Shown: in pieces, positions 1 to 9,312 of the stretch | Numbering within the stretch: position 1 is the first letter of the stretch | Layout: each line of letters opens with the position of its first letter | NCBI GenBank assembly: GCA_963832895.1 | Contig: CAWHVQ010000021.1 | Location: 248,001 to 312,000, forward strand | DNA from: JAMXLO01 sp963832895 | GTDB lineage: Bacteria > Pseudomonadota > Alphaproteobacteria > Acetobacterales > Acetobacteraceae | Direction: 5' to 3' | Length of the DNA: 64,000 bases | Program-made: the position numbers and the translations under genes | Notes under the pieces: model-generated | Seen by the model: the letters and a program-made list of their open reading frames with translations, nothing else | What the model was told of the DNA's origin: nothing | Databases searched by the model: none

Positions 1-1839
1 TTCATGCGACACTATTTCCTAACCGCACGCGAGGTCGCACGGCTGACGCGGATTCTTGAGCCAGGCATTCTGCGCGAGGCGCTTGGTCCGCCGGCGGTAG
101 CGCCCGAAACCGACCCGGCGCTACTGAAATGCGGCTTTGTGCTGGCCGAGGGCCGTCTGATGGCGGTGCCGGGGCGCGATTTCGATCGCGAGCCGCTCCA
201 GATGCTGCGCATCCTTCAGGTGGCGCGCGACCGCAATCTCGAACTGCATCCGCTCGCCATTCGTTCGCTGATCCAGAACGAGCGCCGCGCCGTGGAATTG
301 CGCAACAATCCCAAGGCGGCGGCGCTGTTCATGGACCTGATGTGCGGCAAGGAGCCGGATCATCACCGCGGCAGTCAGCATCCTGATGGGGCACGCTGGC
401 TGTCGATCCTGAACGAGACCGGTTTCCTTGGCCGCTTTATCCCCGACTGGGCGCGCATCGTCGGGCAGATGCAGTTCGACACGTATCATGTGTTCACGGT
501 CGACGAGCACACGATCGAAGCGATCCGCGTGCTGAACACGCTGGAGCGCGGCGAACTCACCGAAGTGGCGCCGGTCGCCACCAGTCTGCTCGATCACCTC
601 CAGTCGCGCCGCGCGCTGTATCTCGCAATGCTACTGCACGACATCGCCAAGGGCCGCGGCGGCGATCATTCGGAGATCGGCGCCGAGATCGCGCTGAAGG
701 TGGGGCCGGAACTCGGTCTGTCGGCGGAAGAGACCGAGACGGTGTCGTGGCTGGTCCTGCACCATCTGTTGTTGTCCGCGGTCGCGTTCAAGCGCGACAT
801 CGAGGATCCGAAAACCATCCTCGACGTCGCCGATACCATCCAATCGCCCGAACGGCTGCGCCTGTTGCTGATCCTGACGGTCGCCGACATGCGCGCGGTA
901 TCGTCCAAGGTGTGGAACGGCTGGAAGGCAACGCTGCTCCGCGAGCTCTATGCCCGTGTCGCGGAAGTTCTGGCCGGTGGCCTGTCCACCACCGAGCGAG
1001 ACGTGCGGGTGGAACGCGCGCGCCACGCGGCGGCCGCGCTGCTAGCCGACTGGTCGAAGGAGGACATCGAGAAATTCACGTCACTCGGCTATCCCGGCTA
1101 CTGGCTGTCTTTCGACCCGGAGACCCATGCCCGTCACGCAAGGCTGGTGCGCGACGCGGAGGCCCGACAGGCTCCGCTGACCGTGGACACGCAACCGCTG
1201 CCGGCACGGGCGGTGACCGAGGTCACGGTCTACTGTGCCGATCACGCAGGGTTGTTCAGTCGCATCTCGGGAGCACTGGCCGTGGCCGGCGCGTCGATCG
1301 TCGATGCACGGATTCATACCCTGACCAACGGCATGGCGCTCGACACATTTTGGATCCAGGACGCCGCCGGCGGCACGTTCGATGCGCCTCACCGGCTGGC
1401 ACGCTTGGCGGTTTTGATTGAGCAGGCGCTGTCCGGCCGCATCCGGCTGACCGCGGAAATCCGCAGGATGTCGAAGGTGCTGCTGGGGCGGCGGATGCGT
1501 GCAATCCACGTACCGCCACGGGTGGTGATCGACAATCAGGCCTCCAACACGCACACCGTGCTTGAAGTGAACGGCCGCGATCGGCCAGGCCTGCTGCACG
1601 ATGTCACCGCCGCGATCAGCGACCAGGGACTGCAAATTGCCTCGGCGCATGTTACAACCTATGGTATGCGCGCGGTTGATGTGTTCTACGTAAAGGACGT
1701 ATTCGGCCTGAAGGTCGAGAACGAGCGGAAACTCTCCGTCCTGCGCGATGCGCTGCTGCAGGCGCTGGCCAATCCGGACGAGGCAGCGCCGGTCCAGACG
1801 GTTCCGGCCAGGAAGCGTCGCCGGGCCGCCGCCGGATGA
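1..1839 (+). CDS. glnD: [protein-PII] uridylyltransferase/uridylyl-removing enzyme, 3' part
   Basis: C-terminal 611 or more residues of GlnD, the glutamine-sensing enzyme that uridylylates and de-uridylylates PII proteins. The gene runs off the left edge: it is open from base 1, full GlnD proteins are about 900 residues, and the N-terminal nucleotidyltransferase domain is missing. Visible domains are the HD phosphohydrolase domain (HTIEAIRVLN, then LLHDIAKGRGGDHSEIG near residues 170-225) and two C-terminal ACT domains (near 402-480 and 515-590, each with the AGLFSRI / PGLLHDV type signature) that bind glutamine. The protein ends in a basic tail. The apparent ATG at base 4 is internal. Confidence 0.95.
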   Translation, partial: FMRHYFLTAREVARLTRILEPGILREALGPPAVAPETDPALLKCGFVLAEGRLMAVPGRDFDREPLQMLRILQVARDRNLELHPLAIRSLIQNERRAVELRNNPKAAALFMDLMCGKEPDHHRGSQHPDGARWLSILNETGFLGRFIPDWARIVGQMQFDTYHVFTVDEHTIEAIRVLNTLERGELTEVAPVATSLLDHLQSRRALYLAMLLHDIAKGRGGDHSEIGAEIALKVGPELGLSAEETETVSWLVLHHLLLSAVAFKRDIEDPKTILDVADTIQSPERLRLLLILTVADMRAVSSKVWNGWKATLLRELYARVAEVLAGGLSTTERDVRVERARHAAAALLADWSKEDIEKFTSLGYPGYWLSFDPETHARHARLVRDAEARQAPLTVDTQPLPARAVTEVTVYCADHAGLFSRISGALAVAGASIVDARIHTLTNGMALDTFWIQDAAGGTFDAPHRLARLAVLIEQALSGRIRLTAEIRRMSKVLLGRRMRAIHVPPRVVIDNQASNTHTVLEVNGRDRPGLLHDVTAAISDQGLQIASAHVTTYGMRAVDVFYVKDVFGLKVENERKLSVLRDALLQALANPDEAAPVQTVPARKRRRAAAG

Positions 1840-1987
1840 GCATTTGGTAATTCGTCACTGCAACTTGAAATATCCGCCAAGCAACCGAGTCTGATGCTCC
1901 ACGGCAATGGTGACGGCTATGATTGCCGGCGGACTGGAAAGAGGCTTACCGTTCTGTCATAGCCGACCAAACAAAGTGGAGGACTAC

Positions 1988-2356
1988 ATGCGATTACTGT
2001 CAAAGACGGCTCTCGCCGCGGCGTTGCTCGGCTCGACGCTGGCAGCGCCGGTGTTTGCCGCGGCTCCGGATGCAACAGGCTGCCCACCCGGGATGCACCG
2101 GGCGGATTCCCAGAAGGCCGGCGAAGCCGGCGGGGTCGGCTCGGTGAACGCGGCGACCCGCAAGGCCGAGGGCGAAGGCGGCGGCGTGGGTTCGGTGAAC
2201 GCGGCGACCCGCAAGGCCGAGGGCGAAGGCGGCGGCGTCGGTTCGGTGAACGCGGCGACCCGCAAGGCCGAAGGCGAAGGCGGCGGCGTCGGCTCGGTGA
2301 ATGCGGCGACCCGCAAGGCGGAAGCCGAAGTGCCGTCGACGGCCTGCATCAAGTAG
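1988..2356 (+). CDS. small secreted repeat protein, function unknown
   Basis: 122-residue protein, not recognised. The start at 1988 is chosen because GGAGG lies just upstream and the first 25 residues form a clear signal peptide (MRLLSKTALAAALLGSTLAA, then PVFAAA). The mature part starts with a short Cys-containing segment (TGCPPGMHRADSQ), carries four near-identical 17-residue repeats (consensus GEGGGVGSVNAATRKAE), and ends with a second Cys (STACIK), so one disulfide could staple the two ends. The repeats are nearly identical at DNA level too, which points to recent duplication. Probably periplasmic or secreted. It converges on htrA with a shared terminator between them. Confidence 0.75.
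   Translation: MRLLSKTALAAALLGSTLAAPVFAAAPDATGCPPGMHRADSQKAGEAGGVGSVNAATRKAEGEGGGVGSVNAATRKAEGEGGGVGSVNAATRKAEGEGGGVGSVNAATRKAEAEVPSTACIK
2120..2323 (+). repeat. four tandem 51-bp coding repeats
   Basis: Four head-to-tail 51-bp units begin at 2120, 2171, 2222 and 2273, in frame inside the secreted repeat protein. Units 2 to 4 differ only at a few third positions, and unit 1 has GEA in place of GEG. Such repeats can gain or lose copies by slippage without breaking the reading frame. Confidence 0.9.
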
Positions 2357-2381
2357 CGTACCGCCGATTGGCTGAAGTCCG

Positions 2382-2414
2382 AACCCGGCTGGCGATACAA
2401 ATGCCAGCCGGGTT
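2382..2414. terminator. bidirectional hairpin terminator
   Basis: A perfect 12-bp stem (AACCCGGCTGGC / GCCAGCCGGGTT) with a 9-base loop lies 25 bp after the repeat-protein gene and just after the htrA stop on the opposite strand. It suits termination of both convergent transcripts, although the T tract is weak (TTCGTTCGTT). Confidence 0.7.
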
Positions 2415-2420
2415 CGTTCG

Positions 2421-3797
2421 TTATGAGCCGGCGCCTCCCATCGACAACGACACCCACCGAGCCCCACTCTTGCCCTGAACCAGTACGGCGAGGAACGGGC
2501 GGCGTAGCTGGTGCGCCGTCTGCACGGCGTGTCGCACATCGTCGGGGGTGGCCACAGGAGCCCCTTGCGCGGCCGTAATCACGTCGCCGGCGACGATGCC
2601 GAGGTCCCGCGCCTCGCAGTCGGCCTCCACTGAGGCGACCAGCACGCCGCTCACCTTGGCGTCAATGCCGAACTGCGTGCGCGCCGTGTCTGTGAGTGCG
2701 GCAAGCCGTACGCCGGGATCGGGCATCTTCTGGATCATCGCCTCCACCATCTGCGCGCTCATCACACCGCCGCCCGGCATGTAGTTCGGCCATTGGTCGA
2801 CCGTTGCGGTGACGGGTCGCTCCTTGCCATCCCGCCAGACCGTCAACTGCACCTGCTGCCCAACCGGAATCTGCACGATGGTGCGCATGAAGGCCCGGGG
2901 GTCCTCCGGCTTGGTACCCTTGATCGCCGTCAGGATATCGCCTGGCCGCAGCCCCGCCGTGCTCGCCGGTCCGCCTGCGTCCACCGCGGAGATGATCGAG
3001 CCCTTTTCGCCGCGCAGGTCTAAAGCTTCCGCGAGTTCGGTCGTCACGTCCTGCAGCGTGAGACCAAGCCAACCAGGCTTGGGATGGCTAGGATCGAGCA
3101 GACGGTCGACGACGAACTTCGATGTGCCTGCCGGTATGGCAAAGCCGATACCAATGAACCCGCCGCTCTGCTCGGGGTTGTAGAGTGCGGTATCAACGCC
3201 AACGACCCGGCCATCGAGATCGACCATCGGGCCGCCGGAGTTGCCATGATTGATGGCGGAATCGGTCTGGATATAGTCGTCGAACGGCGTGTCCTGGATA
3301 TCCCGGTTCAGCGCGCTGACAATCCCCGACGACACCGACATGCCGAGGCCGAGCGGGTTGCCGATTGTCAGCACGGGGTCGCCGACGTGCAGGCTCTCGC
3401 TGTCACCCCACTGCAGCGCCGGAAGCGGCCGACCGGCATCCACCTTCACCACCGCAAGGTCGGCCATCGCGGCAACCGCCAGCAGCTTGCCTGGGACGCG
3501 ATCGCCGTTCTCGAAGATCACCTTGATATCGATGGCGCCGTCGATGACGTGCTTATTGGTAACGATGATCCCGCTCGGATCGATGATGAAGCCGGAGCCA
3601 TAGGTTTTCACCCGGCGCGGTGAGTCGCCCTCCTTTTCCGGCAGCTTTACCTTCCAGGTCGAGATGTTGACGACTGCCGGCATGGCCTTTTGCGCCACGG
3701 CGGCATCGCCGCTCTCCATGACGCGCGCCGCGACCGGCCCGGTCGCCAACGGCGTAGCGACAAGCGCAACAAGGGCCAGGGTCTGGATGCGGTTCAT
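2421..3797 (-). CDS. HtrA/DegP-family periplasmic serine protease with PDZ domains
   Basis: 458-residue trypsin-like protease/chaperone for misfolded envelope proteins. The start at 3797 is preceded by GGGAGG and gives a typical signal peptide (MNRIQTLALVALVATPLA...). The catalytic triad is visible as H83 (NKHVIDG), D113 (MADLAVVKVD) and S187 (HGNSGGPM). One PDZ domain follows at about residues 265-355 (GWLGLTLQDV...AGLRPGDILTAIKG), and a second, more diverged one near 385-450 (GVLVASVEADCEARDLGIVAGDVI). The family is DegP/DegQ-like; no membrane anchor apart from the signal peptide is seen. An open frame extends 88 codons upstream but has no signal peptide or ribosome site. Confidence 0.93.
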   Translation of the reverse strand: MNRIQTLALVALVATPLATGPVAARVMESGDAAVAQKAMPAVVNISTWKVKLPEKEGDSPRRVKTYGSGFIIDPSGIIVTNKHVIDGAIDIKVIFENGDRVPGKLLAVAAMADLAVVKVDAGRPLPALQWGDSESLHVGDPVLTIGNPLGLGMSVSSGIVSALNRDIQDTPFDDYIQTDSAINHGNSGGPMVDLDGRVVGVDTALYNPEQSGGFIGIGFAIPAGTSKFVVDRLLDPSHPKPGWLGLTLQDVTTELAEALDLRGEKGSIISAVDAGGPASTAGLRPGDILTAIKGTKPEDPRAFMRTIVQIPVGQQVQLTVWRDGKERPVTATVDQWPNYMPGGGVMSAQMVEAMIQKMPDPGVRLAALTDTARTQFGIDAKVSGVLVASVEADCEARDLGIVAGDVITAAQGAPVATPDDVRHAVQTAHQLRRPFLAVLVQGKSGARWVSLSMGGAGS

Positions 3798-3981
3798 TGG
3801 GCCTCCCAATTTCGTCCAATCATACCACACCAAAAATGGTAGCCAATCCATTGAGGCGCGCTGCAAATTCGGCAATCCGCCGGCTGTCGGACTCATCCGG
3901 CGGCCCTCCTTCACGAGGTTTTCTCGGTGGGCTGGAAGCCGACGGGCCAAGCGCCGACGCAAGTTCGCGGGTTCGCAGCTC

Positions 3982-4560
3982 TCAACTGCGCCGGAGCAGT
4001 GGCAGCAAGGCCGGCACCTCGTCACAATATCGGCGGTAGGCGACGCCGAACTGCTGCGCAAGGAAGCGCTCCTCGATGCTGATCTTGCGCAGGAATGCAG
4101 CAGTGATCAGTGCCAGCGCGATCAGCCCGCGCCATTCGGCCAAAGCGATCGCCGAACCCAGGACCGCCAGCAACAGGCCGGTATAAATCGGGTGACGCAC
4201 CCAACGATAAGGTCCCGAGCGGATCAGCTCGTGGTCGCGCTTCAGCGTGACCATGCTGCTCCAGTTGCGGCCGATCCAGATTCGGGCCGCGACGCTGAAT
4301 GCCAACCCCAGGGCAATGAGGACAAAGCCCAACCAGAACCAGCCAGCGGTGCGCGGCAGGAAACGCGCGGCGAGCCAAGCCATCGGCACGTGCAGCGCGG
4401 CCAACAACGCGGCACCTAACGCGAGAGGAATGACGTGGGATAGCCGCGAGGCGAAACTCTCCTCTCGAAGGGTCGCCTTGGCGCCAATCGCCGCGATGGT
4501 CCAGTAGAGCAGCCACGCCAGCCACAGCGCAGGCATCGAGTAATGATAGAATGCTCGCAT
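3982..4560 (-). CDS. isoprenylcysteine carboxyl methyltransferase-like membrane protein
   Basis: 192-residue integral membrane protein of the ICMT/PEMT-like methyltransferase superfamily. Four to five hydrophobic segments are visible, plus the conserved C-terminal signature (ELIRSGPYRWVRHPIYTGL, then EERFLAQQFGVAYRRYC). The substrate in bacteria is generally unknown. Its start overlaps the nth stop as TGATG, so the two genes are translationally coupled. An upstream in-frame extension inside nth is not used here because the coupled start gives the natural first membrane helix (MRAFYHYSMPALWLAWLLYW). Confidence 0.8.
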   Translation of the reverse strand: MRAFYHYSMPALWLAWLLYWTIAAIGAKATLREESFASRLSHVIPLALGAALLAALHVPMAWLAARFLPRTAGWFWLGFVLIALGLAFSVAARIWIGRNWSSMVTLKRDHELIRSGPYRWVRHPIYTGLLLAVLGSAIALAEWRGLIALALITAAFLRKISIEERFLAQQFGVAYRRYCDEVPALLPLLRRS

Positions 4561-5273
4561 CACTTCGTGCGTGGCGGCTTCGCGACGGGTGGTGGTGTCT
4601 TCGTGGGATACTTGCACCACTCTGCTGCCACGCAGCGCCAGCATTCCGGCATTCGTGCCTTGCACACGTAGCGGCCGTGCAGGATCAGCCAGTGATGTGC
4701 GTCGCGCAGCAGTTCGGTCGGGATGCGGCGCACCAGCCCGTCCTCGACGGCGCGCGGCGTGGCGCCCGGCGCTATGCCTATGCGATTGCCGAGGCGGAAG
4801 ATGTGCGTATCAACAGCCATCGTGCTTTCGTTGAATGCAACGTTCAGCACGACATTGGCGGTCTTGCGGCCGACACCCGGCAACTTCTCCAGTGCTTCGC
4901 GGTCACGCGGCACCTCACCGCCGTGCCGTTCGATCAACTGGCGCGACAGTTCGATGACATTGCGTGCCTTGCCCTGCCAGAGCCCGATCGAGCGGATATG
5001 CTTTGCCACGCCATCGACGCCGAGACGCAGCATTGCCTCCGGCGTGGCGGCTTCCTTGTAGAGTGCCTCGGTGGCGCGGTTCACCGATACGTCGGTAGCC
5101 TGCGCCGAAAGCACTACGGCAACCAGCAGTGTAAATGGATCGACGAATGTCAGTTCGCTGCGCGGATCGGGATTGGCCTTGGCGAGTGCTTCGATGAAGC
5201 CGCGCACCTCCTCGCGCGTCATGGCGCGCGGTTTGCGCTGCCTTGCCTTGGCGGGAGGAGCCTTTGTCGGCAT
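4560..5273 (-). CDS. nth: endonuclease III, base-excision repair glycosylase/AP lyase
   Basis: 237-residue Nth that removes oxidised pyrimidines from DNA. The helix-hairpin-helix (LPGVGRKTANVVL, 131-143) contains the catalytic Lys137, and the catalytic Asp is D155 (MAVDTHIFR). The 4Fe-4S cluster cysteines are C204, C211, C214 and C220 in the classical C-X6-C-X2-C-X5-C spacing. The N-terminus is a short basic tail. It is the first gene of a two-gene unit with the ICMT-like methyltransferase. Confidence 0.95.
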   Translation of the reverse strand: MPTKAPPAKARQRKPRAMTREEVRGFIEALAKANPDPRSELTFVDPFTLLVAVVLSAQATDVSVNRATEALYKEAATPEAMLRLGVDGVAKHIRSIGLWQGKARNVIELSRQLIERHGGEVPRDREALEKLPGVGRKTANVVLNVAFNESTMAVDTHIFRLGNRIGIAPGATPRAVEDGLVRRIPTELLRDAHHWLILHGRYVCKARMPECWRCVAAEWCKYPTKTPPPVAKPPRTK

Positions 5274-5345
5274 GACGAGGCTTGTCGCGCGCTCTTGTCA
5301 GGGCGGCAAGGTGCGCCGTCGGCGCGGCCGCGCTACACTCGGCCG

Positions 5346-5876
5346 ATGAGAGGTGAAGCCACGGTGTTCGAGGCGGTTATTGTGCCCCACCGCAGCCTGT
5401 CGCCGCGCGGGCTGGCGATTCTGATGACGGTGATTGGCGCACTGTGTGCGCTGATCGTGCTGCGTTTCTGGCTGATGGGTGCGTGGCCGGTGGCGGGGTT
5501 CGGCGTGGTGGAGATCGGGCTGGCGATCGTTCTGCTGCGGCTGAACGCGAATCGGGCGCGTGCGAGCGAGCTTATCTTGCTGTCCGAACAGGCGCTGCGG
5601 ATTGTACGCACCGACCGGCACGGGCGGCGGGAGGAGCGCATGCTGCCGACCGGCTGGCTCAACGCGGTGATGGAGGAACCGGCCGGTAAGGTGCCGCGGC
5701 TGCTTTTGGTCGCGCGCGGCGTACGCGAAGAGATCGCGACGACACTGGGCGAGGTCGAGAAGCGTGATCTATGGGCGGCGCTGCGCGAGGCGCTTCACCG
5801 GCTACACAATCCAACCTTCGACAATCCGCAGCTCCGCGGCGACGTAATCAGCTCTCCACTGGCCCCATCGACTTGA
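5346..5876 (+). CDS. DUF2244 domain membrane protein
   Basis: 176-residue protein with the DUF2244 layout: an N-terminal soluble strand (FEAVIVPHRSLSPRGLAILM), two close transmembrane helices (about residues 22-60) and a C-terminal domain (SEQALRIVRTDRHGRREE...). The function is unknown; the family is widespread in Alphaproteobacteria. The start at 5346 gives the conserved N-terminus; the long upstream open frame is the complement of nth. Its last 29 bases overlap the 3' end of the convergent XRE gene. Confidence 0.8.
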   Translation: MRGEATVFEAVIVPHRSLSPRGLAILMTVIGALCALIVLRFWLMGAWPVAGFGVVEIGLAIVLLRLNANRARASELILLSEQALRIVRTDRHGRREERMLPTGWLNAVMEEPAGKVPRLLLVARGVREEIATTLGEVEKRDLWAALREALHRLHNPTFDNPQLRGDVISSPLAPST

Positions 5877-6303
5877 TCAGGTCGAACACGCGTTTGCGCA
5901 CCGCAGGGTCGGTGATGCGGTAGTAGGCCCGCACGAGCTCCAGGGTCTCGCGGCGGTTCAGCGCATCGTCGGCGAAGCTGTCCTGTGTCTCCGAGAAGCC
6001 CGAGGCACGACGGTTCGGGCCACCATGGGTGTTGGTCAGACTCTCCGGCATGTCGTCGAAGAAGAAGCTGATGGGAACATCGAGGACGCGCGACAGGTCG
6101 AACAGTCGCGATGCGCCCACGCGGTTCACGCCGCGCTCGTACTTTTGCACCTGCTGGAAGGTCAGGCCGAGTGCCTCGCCCAGGCGTTCCTGCGACATGC
6201 CCAACAGCGTGCGTCGCAGACGGATGCGGGAACCGACGTGAACGTCGATCGGGCTGGGCCTTCCTTCCTTTTCGGCACCCACGACGGGTTCGCCGCGCGC
6301 CAT
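5848..6303 (-). CDS. XRE-family transcriptional regulator
   Basis: 151-residue DNA-binding protein. The Cro/C1-type helix-turn-helix spans about residues 22-76 (VGSRIRLRRTLLGMSQERLGEALG, then FQQVQKYERGVNRVGASRL). The C-terminal part (ETLELVRAYYRITDPAVRKRVFDLIKSM) is typical of alphaproteobacterial XRE regulators found near cell-envelope or cell-cycle genes. The start at 6303 was chosen for the AGGGA eight bases upstream; in-frame ATGs at 6333 and 6360 lack one. Confidence 0.85.
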   Translation of the reverse strand: MARGEPVVGAEKEGRPSPIDVHVGSRIRLRRTLLGMSQERLGEALGLTFQQVQKYERGVNRVGASRLFDLSRVLDVPISFFFDDMPESLTNTHGGPNRRASGFSETQDSFADDALNRRETLELVRAYYRITDPAVRKRVFDLIKSMGPVES

Positions 6304-6493
6304 GTTTGCATTCCCTTTCACTTCACTCAGCATCGACCGCTCCCCGGGCCACTCGCACAACTGGCGGCTGGACTGTTGTTAACAGAACCTTAACCGCACA
6401 ACCGTTAATTGTCAACAGCGGTGTCAAAATTCTCATACGGTATTATTTTTCCGACCCACGGCGGTCCAATCCCGGCGAAGATGCAGGCTTCAA

Positions 6494-7996
6494 TCAACCT
6501 GACGCTGCAGGGCGTCTTGCCATAAGCCCGGCTCCGAGTGCAACCGATCCCGAGATGGCTGGCAACCAAAGGCCAATGCGAGCAAATAACGTCTCCGGCA
6601 GCGGTCCCGGCAGCCCAACGGTCAGGGTACCTGATTTCTCCAGGTCGATTCTGCCCAATTCATGGCCGTGCGCGTCGAAGGCCGCCGAAATGCCGGTATT
6701 CGCGGCGCGCAGCAGCGGCAGGCCCTCCTCCACCGCACGCATCCGCGCGGCTGCGAGGTGCTGGCGCGGCCCGGTCGAGTTGCCGAACCAGGCGTCGTTC
6801 GTGACGTTGACCAGCCACGTCGGCCGGTCACTGCGGTCCACGACCTGTCCGGAGAAGATGGCCTCGTAACAGATCAGAGGTCCGAACGGCGGCAGTCCAG
6901 GAACGTGCAGCGTGCGGGGCCCCGGGCCCGAGGCAAAGCCGTTGCCTGGCATCACCATGATCGGCAGTGGCAGCCAGTCCGGGATGTATTCGCCGAACGG
7001 CACCAGGTGCCACTTGTCGTAAACGCCGCCAATCACGCCGCCATCCAGCACCGCGAACAGGCTGTTGCGCGGGCGCCTCTGCTGATCGAACCGGACGCTG
7101 CCGACCAGCGCGGGCGCGCCTCTGGTCGCCTGCTCGATTGCCTGCCGCGCCGGTTCGTCGAGATCGAGGAGACCGGGGAACGACGTCTCCGGCCAGACTG
7201 CCACGGCCGGACCGGTGGCGGGGCCTTGCGCGCTGAGATCCAGGTGATGCTGGAAGATCCGCGCCGCGAGTGCCTGGTCGAACTTCTGACCCTGCGCGAC
7301 GTTGCCCTGCACCAGCACGACGGCGAGCGCCTGCGGTGGCACGGTCTGCTGGAGCCGCCACACGCCGAACACGACCCACGCGGCAAGCAGCGCCGCGCCC
7401 GCGGCGCGCCACCGCCAGCCGAGAACCGGCACGGACGCGAGCAGCAGTGTCATCAGAGTGAGGCCATGCACGCCGATCCATGCCGCGGGCTGGATGAGCA
7501 CGTCGCCGACCGGGCCCGGGATCTCCCAGACACTGCCCCAGGGGTTCCAGGGAAAACCGGTCAGCACGAACTGCCGCGCCAGATCCGCCAGGACCCAGGC
7601 GCCGGCCAGCGCCAGGATGCGCGGCCCGCCAGGTGGCGCCAGGCGCGCCATGAAGCACGCGGCGGCGATAAACGCAGCGAGCCCGGCGGCGACCGCCGGC
7701 ACGGCGAGCGGCACCAGCCACCAGAAGCGCGCCGCCTCAAACAGAATTGCCTCGGTGATCCAGTAGAGGCCAATCACATGATGGCCGAACCCGAACCACC
7801 AGCCGCGCCGCGCGGCGACCGCAGGAGACCGAGCCGCATCGAGCAAAACGAGCAGACCGGGCACCGAGATCAGCAGCACCGGAATGCCGTAGAACGGCGG
7901 CAGCGCCGCGGCGGCAAGCGCGCCCAGCCCGAGGGCCGCCAGATCAGCGCGGAGACCGCGCAAGGCGGCGAGACTCGACCGGAGGCGTGCAAGCAT
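6494..7996 (-). CDS. lnt: apolipoprotein N-acyltransferase
   Basis: 500-residue inner membrane enzyme that adds the third acyl chain to lipoproteins. The N-terminal half has about seven hydrophobic helices. The nitrilase-type periplasmic domain carries the catalytic triad Glu270 (VWPETSFPG), Lys328 (YDKWHLVPFGEY) and Cys376 (LICYEAIFSG), matching the spacing of E. coli Lnt. A final hydrophobic helix closes the protein (GLWLPAISGSVALGAGLMA). The long plus-strand open frame across this gene is a composition shadow. Confidence 0.96.
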   Translation of the reverse strand: MLARLRSSLAALRGLRADLAALGLGALAAAALPPFYGIPVLLISVPGLLVLLDAARSPAVAARRGWWFGFGHHVIGLYWITEAILFEAARFWWLVPLAVPAVAAGLAAFIAAACFMARLAPPGGPRILALAGAWVLADLARQFVLTGFPWNPWGSVWEIPGPVGDVLIQPAAWIGVHGLTLMTLLLASVPVLGWRWRAAGAALLAAWVVFGVWRLQQTVPPQALAVVLVQGNVAQGQKFDQALAARIFQHHLDLSAQGPATGPAVAVWPETSFPGLLDLDEPARQAIEQATRGAPALVGSVRFDQQRRPRNSLFAVLDGGVIGGVYDKWHLVPFGEYIPDWLPLPIMVMPGNGFASGPGPRTLHVPGLPPFGPLICYEAIFSGQVVDRSDRPTWLVNVTNDAWFGNSTGPRQHLAAARMRAVEEGLPLLRAANTGISAAFDAHGHELGRIDLEKSGTLTVGLPGPLPETLFARIGLWLPAISGSVALGAGLMARRPAASG

Positions 7997-8119
7997 GCCA
8001 GCCCGCTACACGGCCGCCTGGGCGCGGGCAAGGTCACGTCCCGTGGGCGAAAGAAAATGGCATGACCACGGTCCCGATATGATATTGCGCTGGCAACCCT
8101 CCACGCCGAGATAGCTTAC

Positions 8120-9235
8120 ATGCTGCTTTTGATCCCAGGTCCCGTCACCACCCGACCCGAGGTGCGCGCGGCCATGTGTCACGACTTTGCGCCGTGGGAC
8201 AATGACTTCCGCCCACTCTATGCCGGCATCCGCGAGCGGCTGCTGAGGATCGCACATGGCGTTCGCGGCGAGCACGCAACGCTGCCGTTGCAAGGCTGCG
8301 GCCACTTCATCACCGAGGCCTCGATCCGCACCTTCGTTCCGCTCGGCCGCAAGCTGCTGATCCCGGCGACCGGCGCCTATGCCGACAGGATGACCCGGCT
8401 GGCACTGGAAGCCGGCCGTGTCGCGGTGCCACTGGCATTATCCGACGTCGCAGCCACCGACCCAGACGCGGTCGCCGCCGCACTGACGGCGGATCCCGAT
8501 ATCAGCCATGTCGGGCTCGTGTACAGCGAGACCGGCAGCGGCATCGTGCACGACGTCGCGGCGGTCGGCGCCGTGGTGCGACGCCTTGGCCGCCGGCTCA
8601 TCGTCGATGCGGTGTCGGCGTTTGGTGCGCTGCCGCTCGACCTGTCGGCCCAGCCGGAGATCGATGCGGTGGTCTTCACCTCCAACAAGTGCCTCGAAGG
8701 CATGCCAGGCATGGCATTCGCGATCGCGCGCATTGATCGCCTCGAAGCCTGCGCCGGCAATGCCGCAAGCTGGTCGCTCGATCTGTCAGGCATATACGCA
8801 CATTCGCTGCACCATGGCTGGGGCAGCTTCCGCTTCACCCCGCCGGCGCAGGTGCTGAACGCGTGCAACGTGGCGCTCGATTTTTTTGCGGCTGAGGGCG
8901 GCCAGCCCGCGCGTCTGGCGCGCTACACCGCCAACATGCGCACGCTGTACGACGGTGTGCGCGGCCTTGGGCTTACGCCTTACCTGCCGCCGGAGGTGCA
9001 GGGTCCGATCATCGTCAATGTCCACGCGCCGGCCGATCCGGCCTGGGACCTGCAACGCTTCGTCGATGCGCTAAAGGCACGCGGCGTGTTGATCAGCAAT
9101 TTTTACGATACGGAATTGCCGAGCTTCCGGGTGGGCTGCATCGGCGCGATCACCCCCGCCGATATGGCGCGCGCAGTCACGGCGATGGGCGAGGCATTGG
9201 GAGACTTAGGCATCGCGCCGCGCAAGGCGGCGTGA
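8120..9235 (+). CDS. phnW: 2-aminoethylphosphonate--pyruvate transaminase-like aminotransferase
   Basis: 371-residue class V PLP aminotransferase. It has the PhnW-type N-terminus (LLLIPGPVTTRPEVRAAM), the PWDxDF motif (PWDNDF, 26-31), and the PLP lysine K190 in TSNKCLEGMPGMAF, all typical of PhnW, which converts 2-aminoethylphosphonate plus pyruvate to phosphonoacetaldehyde plus alanine. No phnX or other phosphonate gene is next to it; instead an EthD-like gene and fhs follow in the same direction. A role in another amino-group transfer linked to one-carbon metabolism cannot be excluded. It is divergent from lnt. Confidence 0.8.
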   Translation: MLLLIPGPVTTRPEVRAAMCHDFAPWDNDFRPLYAGIRERLLRIAHGVRGEHATLPLQGCGHFITEASIRTFVPLGRKLLIPATGAYADRMTRLALEAGRVAVPLALSDVAATDPDAVAAALTADPDISHVGLVYSETGSGIVHDVAAVGAVVRRLGRRLIVDAVSAFGALPLDLSAQPEIDAVVFTSNKCLEGMPGMAFAIARIDRLEACAGNAASWSLDLSGIYAHSLHHGWGSFRFTPPAQVLNACNVALDFFAAEGGQPARLARYTANMRTLYDGVRGLGLTPYLPPEVQGPIIVNVHAPADPAWDLQRFVDALKARGVLISNFYDTELPSFRVGCIGAITPADMARAVTAMGEALGDLGIAPRKAA

Positions 9236-9312
9236 GGCCGCTTGCGACGGCGCCTGAGAGGCGGCAGGCTTCCGTTCCCGGGGACTGAACGGGGACGGAG
9301 GAGACAGGACAG

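Noticed and set aside
2120..2323. Tandem repeat as a possible CRISPR array
   Set aside because: The units are contiguous, in frame and have no variable spacers.
4551..5345. N-terminal extension of the DUF2244 protein in a 441-codon frame
   Set aside because: This part is the exact complement of nth; the DUF2244 start at 5346 fits the family.
6662..8065. 467-codon open frame on the plus strand opposite lnt
   Set aside because: It mirrors the full-length, motif-complete lnt gene; its protein is low-complexity and Arg/Gln-rich, typical of antisense frames in GC-rich DNA.
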